A stretch of 64,000 nt of DNA, taken from NCBI RefSeq assembly GCF_035712445.1, contig NZ_DASTAT010000025.1, positions 1 to 64,000 on the forward strand, in the 5' to 3' direction. The DNA comes from Oligoflexus sp. Its GTDB lineage: Bacteria; Bdellovibrionota_B; Oligoflexia; Oligoflexales; Oligoflexaceae. The notes below the pieces were generated by a model. That model made no database searches and had not been told where the DNA came from. It saw only the letters and a program-made list of their open reading frames with translations. Below are positions 1 through 8,760 of this stretch, piece by piece. The number at the start of each line of letters is the position of its first letter. Within the stretch, counting starts at the first letter, position 1. The position numbers and the translations under genes were made by a program.

Positions 1-677
1 CCTTTGAATTCTTGAGAATTTTCAATGTTTGCCAGACTCTCGATAAAGTTCGCGTGAGCATCGTAGTAGGCGCGAAGGCCTTTTTCATTCAAGCCTGTGA
101 CCCAGTTCCTCATGTGAGTGCCAGGGCTGGCTGATGTCATCAAGTGAATATTATTCAAAGCAACCTTCTTCACCAGTTCGTCCGACCACCACTGGCGCCC
201 TGCGATTAGATTTTCGATTGTTCCATTTTCCATTATGCGCAAGGCTTTTTTGGAAATCAATGCATCCAAAATTTCCCTGCCGAACTTGCCAAATTCTTCG
301 ATGACAAGGCTGCGGGTAGCCCCTACGGTTTCCGTGGCGAAGGCGAAAATGCGATAACGGTCGATATCCGTCAGAGCAAAGGCAATGATGTCAAGCAACT
401 CATCGGTTTGTTGTTCCGTTAGTTTACTGTCTGCCATTTCCTGGACTTCAGCCGGATAGAATTCACCAAGGATCTCCAGGTATTTGTCCGGCTCGATCAC
501 CTTCAGGATGCGCTTGGCATCGAAGAACGACAGGCTTTTCTGTTCGCCCGCCTGAAGTCTGTAAACGATCGTATAATCAACGCCGACCTGCTTGGCCAAC
601 CATCTCACACTCTCATTTTTTTTGGCGACAAAGGCTTTGATTTTTTCCTGAAGGAAAAAACAAATCGGATGAGCCAT
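1..677 (-). CDS. Helix-turn-helix regulator, partial (C-terminus off the window)
   Basis: An open frame of 225 codons runs from ATG at 677 to the left edge with no stop. The first 60 residues look like an XRE-type helix-turn-helix: a helix with KNESVRWLAKQVGVD, a turn, then YTIVYRLQAGEQKS as a recognition-like helix. The remainder is helical and charged, with no recognisable enzyme motif. Such architecture is common in regulators of unknown ligand in Bdellovibrionota. The gene stands alone, divergent from the small secreted gene at 1069. The fold call is by eye, and the missing 3' end prevents a better family name. Confidence 0.72.
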   Translation of the reverse strand, partial: MAHPICFFLQEKIKAFVAKKNESVRWLAKQVGVDYTIVYRLQAGEQKSLSFFDAKRILKVIEPDKYLEILGEFYPAEVQEMADSKLTEQQTDELLDIIAFALTDIDRYRIFAFATETVGATRSLVIEEFGKFGREILDALISKKALRIMENGTIENLIAGRQWWSDELVKKVALNNIHLMTSASPGTHMRNWVTGLNEKGLRAYYDAHANFIESLANIENSQEFK

Positions 678-1068
678 AAATAGCTGCTCCCAGGTCGATG
701 AGTTGTGATTGTCTTATTATGTAGTAATTCTATCGCAGCAAGAAGTCAAATTGTACGTGCATGATGGTGAATATTCGTTGTTCTTCGTGAATGTGAATAG
801 TCAATCGTGCGTGGTTTGCGATTGCAAAAGCCGGCAAAAAATGCTGTCACTTCTTCCCGACAATTTTGCAAATGATAAATGACGCATCTTTGATTTCATT
901 ATTTAAAAAAGGCGGAGCCTATTTTTTAGGCTCGCGGATTTTGCAATGGCTGAAGAATGTACACGCGGAAAGGAAACAAAACTTGCCGCGGCCGTTTGCG
1001 GATTGATATTTACGACTTATCACTAAGGTTAGTTCCCTAATGCGCGTGTCAGTTTGAGGAGAGAAACC
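678..1068. other. Divergent intergenic region, AT-rich
   Basis: About 390 bases between the divergent regulator and the small secreted gene. It is clearly more AT-rich than its neighbours and must hold both promoters. A short hairpin with 6-bp arms (GAGCCT/AGGCTC) around a T-rich loop lies near 915-933. No open frame with a ribosome binding site was seen. Confidence 0.5.
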
Positions 1069-1311
1069 ATGCTCAGGTTTATCGTTTTCAGTAGCATTGC
1101 TCCCCTTGGTTTATTCCTTCTGTCATCTGGCTATGGAATGAGCAGACCGTCCGTGCTCACGTATAAGGAATGCGGATTCGGAGGCAATGCGCCTTTCGAA
1201 CAGTACCTGGTGAAAGCCGAAGAGTTTAAGAAAAAATATGGCGACAAAGCCAAGATCGAATGGATCACCGAAGATAATTGCCAGGGCGTGACACTTCACT
1301 ATCACCCCTGA
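1069..1311 (+). CDS. Small secreted protein of unknown function (80 aa)
   Basis: The ATG at 1069 is chosen over an in-frame TTG at 1054 because a GAGGAGAG ribosome binding site lies between them. Residues 1-25 form a signal peptide (positive start, then FIVFSSIAPLGLFLLSSGYG). The mature part is about 55 residues, with two cysteines (ECGFGG and DNCQG) that could form a disulfide, and a lysine-rich helix between them. No family is recognised. It stands alone, with no gene for about 320 bases downstream. Confidence 0.6.
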   Translation: MLRFIVFSSIAPLGLFLLSSGYGMSRPSVLTYKECGFGGNAPFEQYLVKAEEFKKKYGDKAKIEWITEDNCQGVTLHYHP

Positions 1312-1635
1312 TGCAAGGCTGAAGATACTTCCAAAGGCGAAAGCTACCGCTTTTCTCCCTTCCCAATATCCCCCTTTCCCGCTCTTTCCCGCGACCGGCG
1401 TGCTGGATCCATAGAGGATTCCGGCACCGGTACGGGCTCTTCTCATGCGTTGAGCTGAGATTTCGCTTTTTTGAAAAATGCGTAGCGGGACTTGCTGAAC
1501 AAATCTTTCCAAGTGCTACATCTTTCGCTCTGACCCCACCACCTTATTTGCCTTCCTTTTTTGAGGCGATTCTGAGGCGATTAAAAAGACCATAAAAATC
1601 GCGTATATTCCCAATAATTTCCCTGGTTTTAATAG
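1312..1635. other. Intergenic region upstream of the TPR regulator
   Basis: No supported gene. A 9-base direct repeat (GAGGCGATT, twice) lies at about 1563-1581. A TATATT at 1604-1609 could be the -10 of the following gene, but no good -35 was found. An open frame on the minus strand here lacks a ribosome binding site and runs into the small secreted gene. Confidence 0.4.
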
Positions 1636-3501
1636 GTGTTGAAGCGACGGCTGAATCCTGCTAGACACCTTCTGTTGTTCCTATTTCCAATCGCGAGGTT
1701 TGCTGTGTCGCTCGCAGAATCAAGCCCTTATTTTTCCCAGATGGCCGGTGGTGATTACCTTCAAATCATTGCCCGTGCTGTGGATTCGCGTGATGCGAAG
1801 CTGAATCCTGAGGATATCCCTTGGGTCATCGGGGCTTTGACTTTGGTCGGACGCAACATGGAAGCGGATGGTATCCTGCAACGCTGGATGCCGCGCCTGT
1901 CAACGGCTCAGCTGATCATTGCGCGTTGTTTCCTGGGCTCCGCTTTTTGCCGTGAAGGTCGTCAGGATCTTTCACGCAAACTTTTCATCAGCAACCTTCG
2001 CGACGCCAAAGCCCTCGGCGACAGCCAATCGCTCTGCTTTGCCTATCAGGGTCTTGGATTTTACCGCTATCGTCAGGGCCGTTTGCATGCCACGCGGCTT
2101 TGGGCTCAGGCCGGAGCGAAAGAGGCGATTGCCGCCGACTTTGATTACGGTTATGTCCTCACCATGGAACTCCTGGGACATTCCCAATTGAATCTTGGTC
2201 AGATCCACAGCGGTTTCCGCACGCTGTCGATGGCTCGGCAGAAAGCCCAGGCTTTGGGTCGGGGCGCGCTGCTTCAGGCCATGGATCATACCATGGTCAT
2301 GTACCGCTCGGCCTTCGGCCTCGGCAAGCACAGTGACGAAATCGTGACTGTCCTGCAGGAAACGATCACCCGCTCGTCCTATGAAGACAGCTATACCCAG
2401 GCGTCCCTCAATCTCGAGCTGTCCCGGGTTTTGCTCCTTCGCGGACAGCTGCGGCGATCAAAGGCTCTTTTGGAGCGAACGAGCGAACTCGTCTATCGCA
2501 TCGATAATCCCAATCTGGAAATGAATCATAACCTTCTGCTGGCGCATATCCTCCGAAAGCAGGGTGAAACGCATCAGGCGCTTAGTCTGGTCCGTGCCGC
2601 ACGGCATCGGGCCCAGTCCCGCTCCGATCTGAGGCAGCATATTCGCGCCCTTGGGTTCGAAGCGCAGCTGCTTGGTGAAATGGGCCGTGTCTTTGATCAG
2701 CAGGCCCTACTTCCCGATATTGAAGCTCTTACACGGCGCTGCGGTGGTTTGATCAGCTGGCGGATGCTGCAGCGCATGCGCGGAACTCCGGGCAATAACA
2801 GTCGGCCGGGTGATGATCCCCTGGGCGATCTTGTGGATCAGGTGAAATTTTATCCGGCTGCGGCAATGCAGGACGTGGTGCGCAGCGGCTGGCTCGGCTT
2901 CCTTCCGAATGTTTTGGGATTAAGGCCGCATGAATCGGCTTTGGTTTTTGATGTGGAGCCGGGCTCGGTCACGATCGTGGATCGTGGTGAGGTCGTTCAT
3001 CATGTCGAGGGCTGCTCAGGCCTCATGCGCAAACTTATCAAGTGGCTGGCCAAAGGGGAAAGCGCCAAGGAACGCCTGACGTCTTCACTGTGGGGTCGTT
3101 CCTATGATCCAGCGCGTCATGACAAACAGATTTACGGATTGGTGGCCAAGACCCGACGTTTTCTGGGAGCCTATGGGGAGTGGATTGAAGCGAGTGAAAG
3201 TGGCTACCGTCTGCGTCCGCAGATCCGGGTTTTGACCCAGGACCTTCGCACGCCGCAGCCGATTTCTCTTTTGCAAAACGATGCCTCCGAGCAGGAAGCG
3301 CTGCCGGCATTGAATGTTCGTCAGGCCACAGTGCTGAGTTGGATGCGCGCCGGCGAGATCATCGAACCCAAAGCCATCTGCGATCGCCTCAAGGTTTCCG
3401 ATGCCACGGCGAGTCGGGATTTAGCGAAACTATTGGAGCTGGGCCTTGCCTATCGCATGGGCAAAGGCCGCACCACACGATATGCCTACGGGCCTACGTA
3501 A
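1636..3501 (+). CDS. TPR protein with two C-terminal winged-helix DNA-binding regions
   Basis: A 621-residue probable regulator starting at GTG. Residues about 60-390 are tandem helical repeats of TPR type (for example ARCFLGSAFCREGRQDLSRK and FAYQGLGFYRYRQGRLHATR). Residues about 430-535 resemble an OmpR-type winged helix (SSLWGRSYDPARHDKQIYGL followed by a GYRL wing). Residues about 560-620 form a second winged helix (TVLSWMRAGEIIEPKAICDRL, then SDATASRDLAKLLELGL). TPR-plus-HTH proteins often bind a peptide or partner protein through the TPR. A 46-codon gene follows after 20 bases, so a peptide-sensing role is possible but is inference. No catalytic motif is present. The hydrophobic stretch near residue 12 is too short and late to be convincing as an export signal. 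Confidence 0.72.
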   Translation: MLKRRLNPARHLLLFLFPIARFAVSLAESSPYFSQMAGGDYLQIIARAVDSRDAKLNPEDIPWVIGALTLVGRNMEADGILQRWMPRLSTAQLIIARCFLGSAFCREGRQDLSRKLFISNLRDAKALGDSQSLCFAYQGLGFYRYRQGRLHATRLWAQAGAKEAIAADFDYGYVLTMELLGHSQLNLGQIHSGFRTLSMARQKAQALGRGALLQAMDHTMVMYRSAFGLGKHSDEIVTVLQETITRSSYEDSYTQASLNLELSRVLLLRGQLRRSKALLERTSELVYRIDNPNLEMNHNLLLAHILRKQGETHQALSLVRAARHRAQSRSDLRQHIRALGFEAQLLGEMGRVFDQQALLPDIEALTRRCGGLISWRMLQRMRGTPGNNSRPGDDPLGDLVDQVKFYPAAAMQDVVRSGWLGFLPNVLGLRPHESALVFDVEPGSVTIVDRGEVVHHVEGCSGLMRKLIKWLAKGESAKERLTSSLWGRSYDPARHDKQIYGLVAKTRRFLGAYGEWIEASESGYRLRPQIRVLTQDLRTPQPISLLQNDASEQEALPALNVRQATVLSWMRAGEIIEPKAICDRLKVSDATASRDLAKLLELGLAYRMGKGRTTRYAYGPT

Positions 3502-3521
3502 ACAGGACAGGAGTATGCAAC

Positions 3522-3662
3522 ATGGGTACACAAGTGGGAAACGCAACGCCGATTGACGACGTCGCAGCCGCTGCCTCGGATGCGAGGATTGAAGAGAACG
3601 CAAGCGAGGCCGCAGCCGTGGACGAAGCCAGCTGGACGGAAGCAGGTGGCAACGATTACTGA
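3522..3662 (+). CDS. Small acidic peptide downstream of TPR regulator (46 aa)
   Basis: The ATG at 3522 is preceded at 8 bases by an AGGACAGGAG ribosome binding site, which is the main reason to call this a gene. The product is rich in Ala, Asp and Glu and lacks basic residues apart from one Arg. It has no signal peptide and ends in GGNDY. It lies 20 bases after the TPR/winged-helix gene and is very likely cotranscribed with it. It could be a signalling or regulatory peptide, a RiPP-like precursor or an antagonist of the regulator; nothing in the sequence decides between these. A longer in-frame reading from 3339 overlaps the regulator and is not favoured. Confidence 0.55.
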   Translation: MGTQVGNATPIDDVAAAASDARIEENASEAAAVDEASWTEAGGNDY

Positions 3663-3669
3663 GGTCGAT

Positions 3670-4347
3670 TTACGCCGCGCCCTTGAGAAGGCGGCGCAGA
3701 GTTAAACCATGCAGTGTGAGTGCCGTCATTACGTGGATTCCCGGCAGCCAGATGTAGGGAAAATAGGCGACAAAGGTATTGGCCGGTTCATTCAAAAATA
3801 CACGGAAGGGGAGCGGTGCGGAGAGCACGGCGATGCTGACGATATTGATGAGGAGCACGAGGCCGAGGATGGACTGTGCCCACGCCCATCGTTTCACCTG
3901 CGGAACATGATTCCAAAATCCTGCCAGAAGTAGAGCGGTGATGGCGGAAAGCATATCCAGGTTGCGCCCATGCCAGGTCATTTGAATGGGCGCGAGTCCC
4001 TCACGCCAGGCAAGATCCAAAAGAATTTCAGGCAGTATGCGAAAACCCTGCAGTCCGATCAAAACGCGCAGGGGGACGTGTTGAACCACGCTTCCACCCC
4101 AGGGTGACAACGTTACCCCCAGGCTCGTGATCAAAAGAGCCGCGATGAAAAAGAAAAAACGCGGCGGCATGGAGTTGAAATCCGCAAGAACCCCGGATGC
4201 CCCGAGTATGCCGCTCAAAAGAAAAATCAAGGCATAGCCCCCGACTCCTGACCTCAGGTCCGCCGGGTCCGGGAGATATCGTTTCATGGTAAAAATCATG
4301 AGCGCAGCCGTCAGGAAAGCGGAGACGATCGAAAAGCCTGCTGTCAT
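3670..4347 (-). CDS. Integral membrane protein of unknown function (225 aa)
   Basis: Six or so hydrophobic segments spread along the length, for example SIVSAFLTAALMIFTM, YALIFLLSGILGASGV, FFFFIAALLITSLGVTL, ILGLVLLINIVSIAVL and a C-terminal helix. Polar loops carry short conserved-looking stretches such as VQHVPLRVLIGLQGFRILPE. It resembles uncharacterised bacterial inner-membrane proteins and no transport or catalytic motif is visible. It is convergent with the small acidic peptide gene, only 7 bases separating the stops, and stands alone as a transcription unit. Confidence 0.65.
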   Translation of the reverse strand: MTAGFSIVSAFLTAALMIFTMKRYLPDPADLRSGVGGYALIFLLSGILGASGVLADFNSMPPRFFFFIAALLITSLGVTLSPWGGSVVQHVPLRVLIGLQGFRILPEILLDLAWREGLAPIQMTWHGRNLDMLSAITALLLAGFWNHVPQVKRWAWAQSILGLVLLINIVSIAVLSAPLPFRVFLNEPANTFVAYFPYIWLPGIHVMTALTLHGLTLRRLLKGAA

Positions 4348-4477
4348 GTCATAAACCTCCTTAAGACCTTATCCGACTTTTTTATCCCCACCCGCAATAT
4401 TTGCTTCGGCCGGGCGTCCTCGCGACAGCCGGAACCCTTTACCCGGCCTGGAATACACCTTAAAATTGAGACAAATC

Positions 4478-5305
4478 ATGCGCCTGCCATGGATCATGGC
4501 CTTTCTGACTCTTGCAGTCGCCTGCGGACCGCAGCACGACGAATCCGTGAGTGAAACAAAATGGTTGACCGGAGCTGGACCCGCTCGCGGTCACGAGGAT
4601 ATTACGCGCTTGGCCGTAGACGAGGCGAATGATGCCCTGCAGGGGTTGATCGGCCAAAGGCCTTATCCGAAGATCGCCAAAGGCGTGGCCGGTGCGGATA
4701 CCGGGAACATGATGGTGCTTGGCAATTATGAATCGGACTTTGATACGCCGAGGATGAGGGACTTTCATCAGGTCGGCAAAGTCGATTGGCATAATGAGGG
4801 GCGCATCCAGCATATTCACAGCTTGCGGGATTTCGTCGACCAGGTGCCTTTGGATCTGCGCCCATCCTGCGAAGCGATTCGGAGCAACATCATCCAGGCG
4901 GCTCGCCTTGGCATCGAGCGGTATCAAGCCGGTGATGTGGAAACAGGCCGCTACTGGCTTGGCCATGCGACTCATGTTATTCAGGACAGTTTTTCAGTAG
5001 CCCACGCGAAACGTGATAAGGCCGATCCTCGACATATTTTGGATATCTGCGTCTATGGATTCAAATATGGAAATGTCTGTGAGCATGCTTCCGTCGATCT
5101 TGATGATCGTGTCTGGCGCTCCACTTTTTCCTGTGAATGGAATCCGAACAAGCGTGATAAGGGCTGTCTGAAGGATGAAGCGCAGAATGCCGTGAACGCC
5201 ACGGCGGCCTTTTTAGTCAACGCCGGTGAAGCTATTTTTGCTGGAAAACCTTTGGACGAAAGCTTGCAAGGCTATTTCGCCTGCGACACCGCCGGCCCGC
5301 GATAG
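4478..5305 (+). CDS. Zinc-dependent phospholipase C / S1-P1 nuclease-like lipoprotein
   Basis: The product (275 aa) starts with a lipoprotein signal (MRLPWIMAFLTLAVAC, lipobox LAVAC). The mature region has GHEDITRLAV near its start and GHATHVIQDSFSVAH in the middle; the spaced His and Asp residues match the zinc-ligand pattern of the alpha-toxin phospholipase C / P1 nuclease fold. Members hydrolyse phosphodiester bonds in phospholipids or nucleic acids with three zinc ions; which applies here cannot be told. The ATG at 4478 is preferred over TTG at 4466 because it gives the cleaner signal peptide. A second lipoprotein gene follows after 11 bases, so the two are probably one operon. Confidence 0.68.
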   Translation: MRLPWIMAFLTLAVACGPQHDESVSETKWLTGAGPARGHEDITRLAVDEANDALQGLIGQRPYPKIAKGVAGADTGNMMVLGNYESDFDTPRMRDFHQVGKVDWHNEGRIQHIHSLRDFVDQVPLDLRPSCEAIRSNIIQAARLGIERYQAGDVETGRYWLGHATHVIQDSFSVAHAKRDKADPRHILDICVYGFKYGNVCEHASVDLDDRVWRSTFSCEWNPNKRDKGCLKDEAQNAVNATAAFLVNAGEAIFAGKPLDESLQGYFACDTAGPR

Positions 5306-5316
5306 GAGTTTGGATC

Positions 5317-5745
5317 ATGAAATTACAATGGAAAATTTTGGGCGTCTCGGCCCTGCTGTGTACTTTAGGTTCCGCGTGCGGGGACATTGTCAAAACCCGC
5401 AACCCCATCAAAAAAGTCAACACACCGGAACCGGAGGAAAAAGAGTCGAGCCTTTATGGAGTCTGCACGAATTTCCAGGGCGCCTGGACAGTCCAGTGCC
5501 CCCAGCCCATCGAGGGTGTGCCAGCTTCCTTTCACATGCTTCAGTATTTCTGCGATCTCTTCATCGCTCATCCTCACGACCTTTCTTTTGAAGGCCAAGC
5601 CTTGAGCTGGTCGGATGCTCGCGACTCCATCACGCTGCGTTCGGAAAACGATACCCTTGTCCTTGAGAAAAAAGACGGTGTACGCCAGGGAACCTGGACC
5701 CGCGGCGGGCAAAGCTGCACGATGAGCTGGCGGCGTAAACCTTAA
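5317..5745 (+). CDS. Lipoprotein of unknown function (142 aa)
   Basis: The signal peptide ends in a lipobox (LLCTLGSAC). The mature part opens with a basic then acidic linker, followed by a compact domain with five cysteines (YGVCTNFQGAWTVQC, QYFC, SC) and regularly spaced beta-like segments, such as LRSENDTLVLEKKDG then QGTWTRGG. This looks like a small beta-sandwich or lipocalin-like secreted domain, but no family is recognised. It is close behind the phospholipase-C-like gene and probably cotranscribed with it. Confidence 0.6.
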   Translation: MKLQWKILGVSALLCTLGSACGDIVKTRNPIKKVNTPEPEEKESSLYGVCTNFQGAWTVQCPQPIEGVPASFHMLQYFCDLFIAHPHDLSFEGQALSWSDARDSITLRSENDTLVLEKKDGVRQGTWTRGGQSCTMSWRRKP

Positions 5746-5746
5746 G

Positions 5747-5815
5747 TAATTCCGGATGCGTCTTCGCCTTTGTTCCCTTATTAATTCCGGATGCGTCTTC
5801 CTCCTTGTTCCCTTA
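5747..5815 (+). repeat. Two tandem 34-base direct repeats upstream of aidB
   Basis: Two near-identical copies begin TAATTCCGGATGCGTCTTC and end TTGTTCCCTTA, at 5747-5780 and 5782-5815. They differ at only a few central bases (GCCT versus CTCC). They fill the gap between the lipoprotein stop and the aidB ribosome binding site, so they probably duplicate promoter or operator sequence or a slipped spacer. Confidence 0.85.
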
Positions 5816-5847
5816 TCATGCGAAAAAATGCAAGGAGAGGGGACACT

Positions 5848-7482
5848 GTGGAAGCCTGGCAAACTCATGAGGTGACGAATCAGTCACCCGCGCTTTTGGA
5901 CTACAATCTTTATCTTCAGGATCATGCTCTGCGCGAGGCCTTGCAGCGCGAAGGTGCGTCTTGGGCTGCTCCACAATTGGAGCAGTGGGGCGCTGAACTC
6001 GGTCGCGCTGAGGCCCATGACAACGGTCGCCTGGCCAACGAATATCCGCCCGTACTGAAAACTTTTGATGCCCGCGGTCATCGCGTGGACCAGGTGGAGT
6101 TTCATCCGGCCTGGCATCAGCTTTTGCATGATGTCGCCCGACGTGGTCTTCATACAGGCCCATGGTCCGAGACGCGACCTTCGGCCCATGTGGCCCGGGC
6201 TGCGGCCTATCTTCTGCAAACGCAGGTGGAAACGGGAACGCTTTGTCCCACGACCATGACCTATGGTGTGATCCCTGTGCTGCGCAAAGGTCCGACCTGG
6301 GTGCAGAGCTGGCTTTCGACTCTCTATTCCAAAGAACATGATCCCAGGGACCTGCCCTTTTCCATGAAAAAAGGCGGACTTCTGGGAATGGGCATGACCG
6401 AGAAACAGGGCGGCTCGGATGTCAGGAGCAATAGCACGGAAGCGCGGCGCTTGAACGGCGACGAATATCTTCTGCGCGGTCACAAATGGTTTTTCTCGGC
6501 TCCCATGTGCGATGCGCATCTGGTCCTGGCTCGCAGCTCATCCGGTTTATCCTGTTTCTTCGTTCCCCGCTGGCGACCGGATGGCAGTAAGAATGCGATT
6601 CACATTCAAAGACTGAAACATAAACTCGGCAATCGTTCGAACGCATCCAGCGAAGTGGAATTCCATGATGCATGGGCTATCCTTTTAGGTGAAGAGGGGC
6701 GGGGCGTTCCCACCATTATTGAAATGGGCACCTACACAAGGCTCGACTGCGCGATCGGAACAGCTGGACTGATGCGCCAGGGCTTAAGTCAGGCCTTGCA
6801 TCATGCCAACCATAGACAGACCTTTGGCAAAAAGCTGTGTCACCACCCGCTCATGCAGAATGTCCTCGCTGATCTGGCTCTTGAATCCGAGGCTGCAACA
6901 GCGCTTGCCATGCGTCTTGCGCGCGCTTTCGATCAGCAGGAAGATGAAGCGGAAACGATAGTCCGTCGCCTTCTGACACCCGCGGCCAAATTCTGGGTGT
7001 GCAAGCGCGGCTGTGAATTCATGGAAGAGGCCATGGAGGTGCTCGGCGGCAATGGTTACTGCGAGGACTATAATCTGCCGCGCATGTATCGCGAGATGCC
7101 GGTGAATTCCATCTGGGAAGGTTCCGGCAATATCATGTGCCTGGATGTTCTGCGTGCTCTGCAGAAAAATCCGCGAGCCATGGATGTGCTCGCCCATGAA
7201 ATGCAAGCAGGCGCCGCGCACCCGCTTTTGGATCGGCATCGCGATGGAATCATGCAGCGCCTGAAAACGGAAACGGCCCAGGAAGCCATGGCCCGTCGCC
7301 TGACCCAGGACCTTATCCTTGGCGTCCAGGCTGCACTCCTTCTACGCCATGCCCCGCCTTATGTTGCCGAGGCCTTCTGCCAGTCGCGTCTGGCTCATGA
7401 CTGGGGTTATACTTACGGCAGTCTTGGTCCGACTGTTCATTTTTCTGCAATACTGGAAAGGGCCTGGCCCACGCGCGGGTAG
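5848..7482 (+). CDS. aidB: AidB-like acyl-CoA dehydrogenase family protein
   Basis: From GTG at 5848 the product is 544 residues, matching the length of Escherichia coli AidB (about 541). An AAGGAGAGGGG ribosome binding site sits 5-6 bases upstream; the longer reading from ATG 5791 begins inside the tandem repeat and has no such site. The FAD-binding signature MTEKQGGSDVRSN is the AidB form, and the C-terminal MEVLGGNGYCEDY and WEGSGNIM motifs are typical of acyl-CoA dehydrogenases. In E. coli AidB is a flavoprotein of the adaptive response to alkylation; its reaction is uncertain. The gene stands alone here. Confidence 0.85.
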   Translation: MEAWQTHEVTNQSPALLDYNLYLQDHALREALQREGASWAAPQLEQWGAELGRAEAHDNGRLANEYPPVLKTFDARGHRVDQVEFHPAWHQLLHDVARRGLHTGPWSETRPSAHVARAAAYLLQTQVETGTLCPTTMTYGVIPVLRKGPTWVQSWLSTLYSKEHDPRDLPFSMKKGGLLGMGMTEKQGGSDVRSNSTEARRLNGDEYLLRGHKWFFSAPMCDAHLVLARSSSGLSCFFVPRWRPDGSKNAIHIQRLKHKLGNRSNASSEVEFHDAWAILLGEEGRGVPTIIEMGTYTRLDCAIGTAGLMRQGLSQALHHANHRQTFGKKLCHHPLMQNVLADLALESEAATALAMRLARAFDQQEDEAETIVRRLLTPAAKFWVCKRGCEFMEEAMEVLGGNGYCEDYNLPRMYREMPVNSIWEGSGNIMCLDVLRALQKNPRAMDVLAHEMQAGAAHPLLDRHRDGIMQRLKTETAQEAMARRLTQDLILGVQAALLLRHAPPYVAEAFCQSRLAHDWGYTYGSLGPTVHFSAILERAWPTRG

Positions 7483-7623
7483 CTTTTTGCAGGTTTTTAT
7501 CAGCCAGTTTGTACCGAAGCGGGGATTGCCTACGAAACCGTCCCCAGCTTCTGAACTTTTCCATGCGTTTCCCCAGGCCTTTGGTTAAGCTGAGGCCGGA
7601 AACGTCCAGCCAAGAGTTGTGGT

Positions 7624-8760
7624 ATGAGCAGCACGCTAAAGCTTCGTTCGGAATGGCCCGGCCAGTGTCAAAGACTGATTGTGAAGATTGGTTCGGCGGC
7701 GCTGGCGCATCCGGAAACGGGTGTCGATCAGAAAAAAATTGAGCAGATCGTCGCCGACTGCGCCCGGCTTTTGCAGCAGGGGATCGAAGTGATCGTCGTC
7801 AGCTCGGGCGCGATCTCCATCGGGCGTCGTCATATCCCGGCCGAGGCGGATGGCAGCATCGCCTATCTGCAGGCCTGCAGTGCCATCGGTCAGCCGCTCC
7901 TCATGCGCTGCTATACCCAGGCCTTTCATCACCATCAGAAGCAGTGCGCCCAGGTCCTGCTCACGCACGAGGATGTGCGCGATAGCAAAAGAAAATTGAA
8001 CCTGAAAAACATGATGAACAAACTGCTTGAAGCCGGCATCACTCCGATTCTGAATGAGAATGATTCGGTGAGTTATGCCGAAATCACAGTCGGTGACAAC
8101 GATCAGCTGGCGGCCATGACCAGTGAGATGATGGATGCCGATGGGCTGATCATACTCACCACGCCCGATGGTCTTTACGATCGTGATCCAGGTTTGGGTG
8201 ACGCTCAGAATCTGCGGCTGGTGGCTTTTGATGAGCGATTTGAAAAGCTGAATCTGGCCGGAAAAACCAGCGTCGGACGCGGCGGTATGCTGACGAAGCT
8301 GGAAGCCGTGAGAAAGCTCACGCCCCTTGGTATTCCCGTGATCCTGGCCACCTTTAAAAAGGATCAGCCCGTGATCGCCGCGCTGGAAGGCGGCGGAACA
8401 TTTTTTGAAGTCAGTCCGCAGGCCACACGCAAATCCAGGCACCGCTGGCTGACGGCAAGCGCAAGGCTCGGCGCCACGATTAAAATTGATCGCGGTGCCA
8501 GTGAAGCTGTCTTGAATAATCGTTCTCTTCTGCCTTCTGGTATCCATCGCGTCGAGGGTAGTTTCAAACGGGGTGATTGTGTCAAAATCCTTTGCGGCAA
8601 TCGCATCGTGGCCCTGGGGCTGGTGGAATATTCAGCCAGTGAACTCCGGAAAATTCAGGGCCGTCAGAGCCAGGAGATTGCCACGATCCTGGGCCACTGC
8701 CCGTCGAAAGTTGCCGTTCATAAAGACAACCTCGTGATTCGGGAGGAAAACCATGAGTGA
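7624..8760 (+). CDS. proB: Glutamate 5-kinase with PUA domain
   Basis: Phosphorylates glutamate to gamma-glutamyl phosphate, the first step of proline synthesis in the cytoplasm. Residues about 15-265 are an amino-acid kinase domain: VKIGSAAL at the phosphate loop, VVSSGAISIG, NENDSVSYAEITVGDNDQL for glutamate and ATP binding, and VGRGGMLTKLEA. The N-terminal loop reads GSAAL rather than the common GSSSL. The C-terminal 100 residues form the PUA domain (GIHRVEGSFKRGDCVKI). The gene overlaps proA by 8 bases, so translational coupling is likely. Length (378 aa) is normal. Confidence 0.93.
   Translation: MSSTLKLRSEWPGQCQRLIVKIGSAALAHPETGVDQKKIEQIVADCARLLQQGIEVIVVSSGAISIGRRHIPAEADGSIAYLQACSAIGQPLLMRCYTQAFHHHQKQCAQVLLTHEDVRDSKRKLNLKNMMNKLLEAGITPILNENDSVSYAEITVGDNDQLAAMTSEMMDADGLIILTTPDGLYDRDPGLGDAQNLRLVAFDERFEKLNLAGKTSVGRGGMLTKLEAVRKLTPLGIPVILATFKKDQPVIAALEGGGTFFEVSPQATRKSRHRWLTASARLGATIKIDRGASEAVLNNRSLLPSGIHRVEGSFKRGDCVKILCGNRIVALGLVEYSASELRKIQGRQSQEIATILGHCPSKVAVHKDNLVIREENHE

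Noticed and set aside
4460..4975. 171-codon minus-strand frame
   Set aside because: Antisense to the phospholipase-C-like lipoprotein with its zinc-ligand motif.
7636..8547. 303-codon minus-strand frame
   Set aside because: Antisense to proB; a shadow frame.
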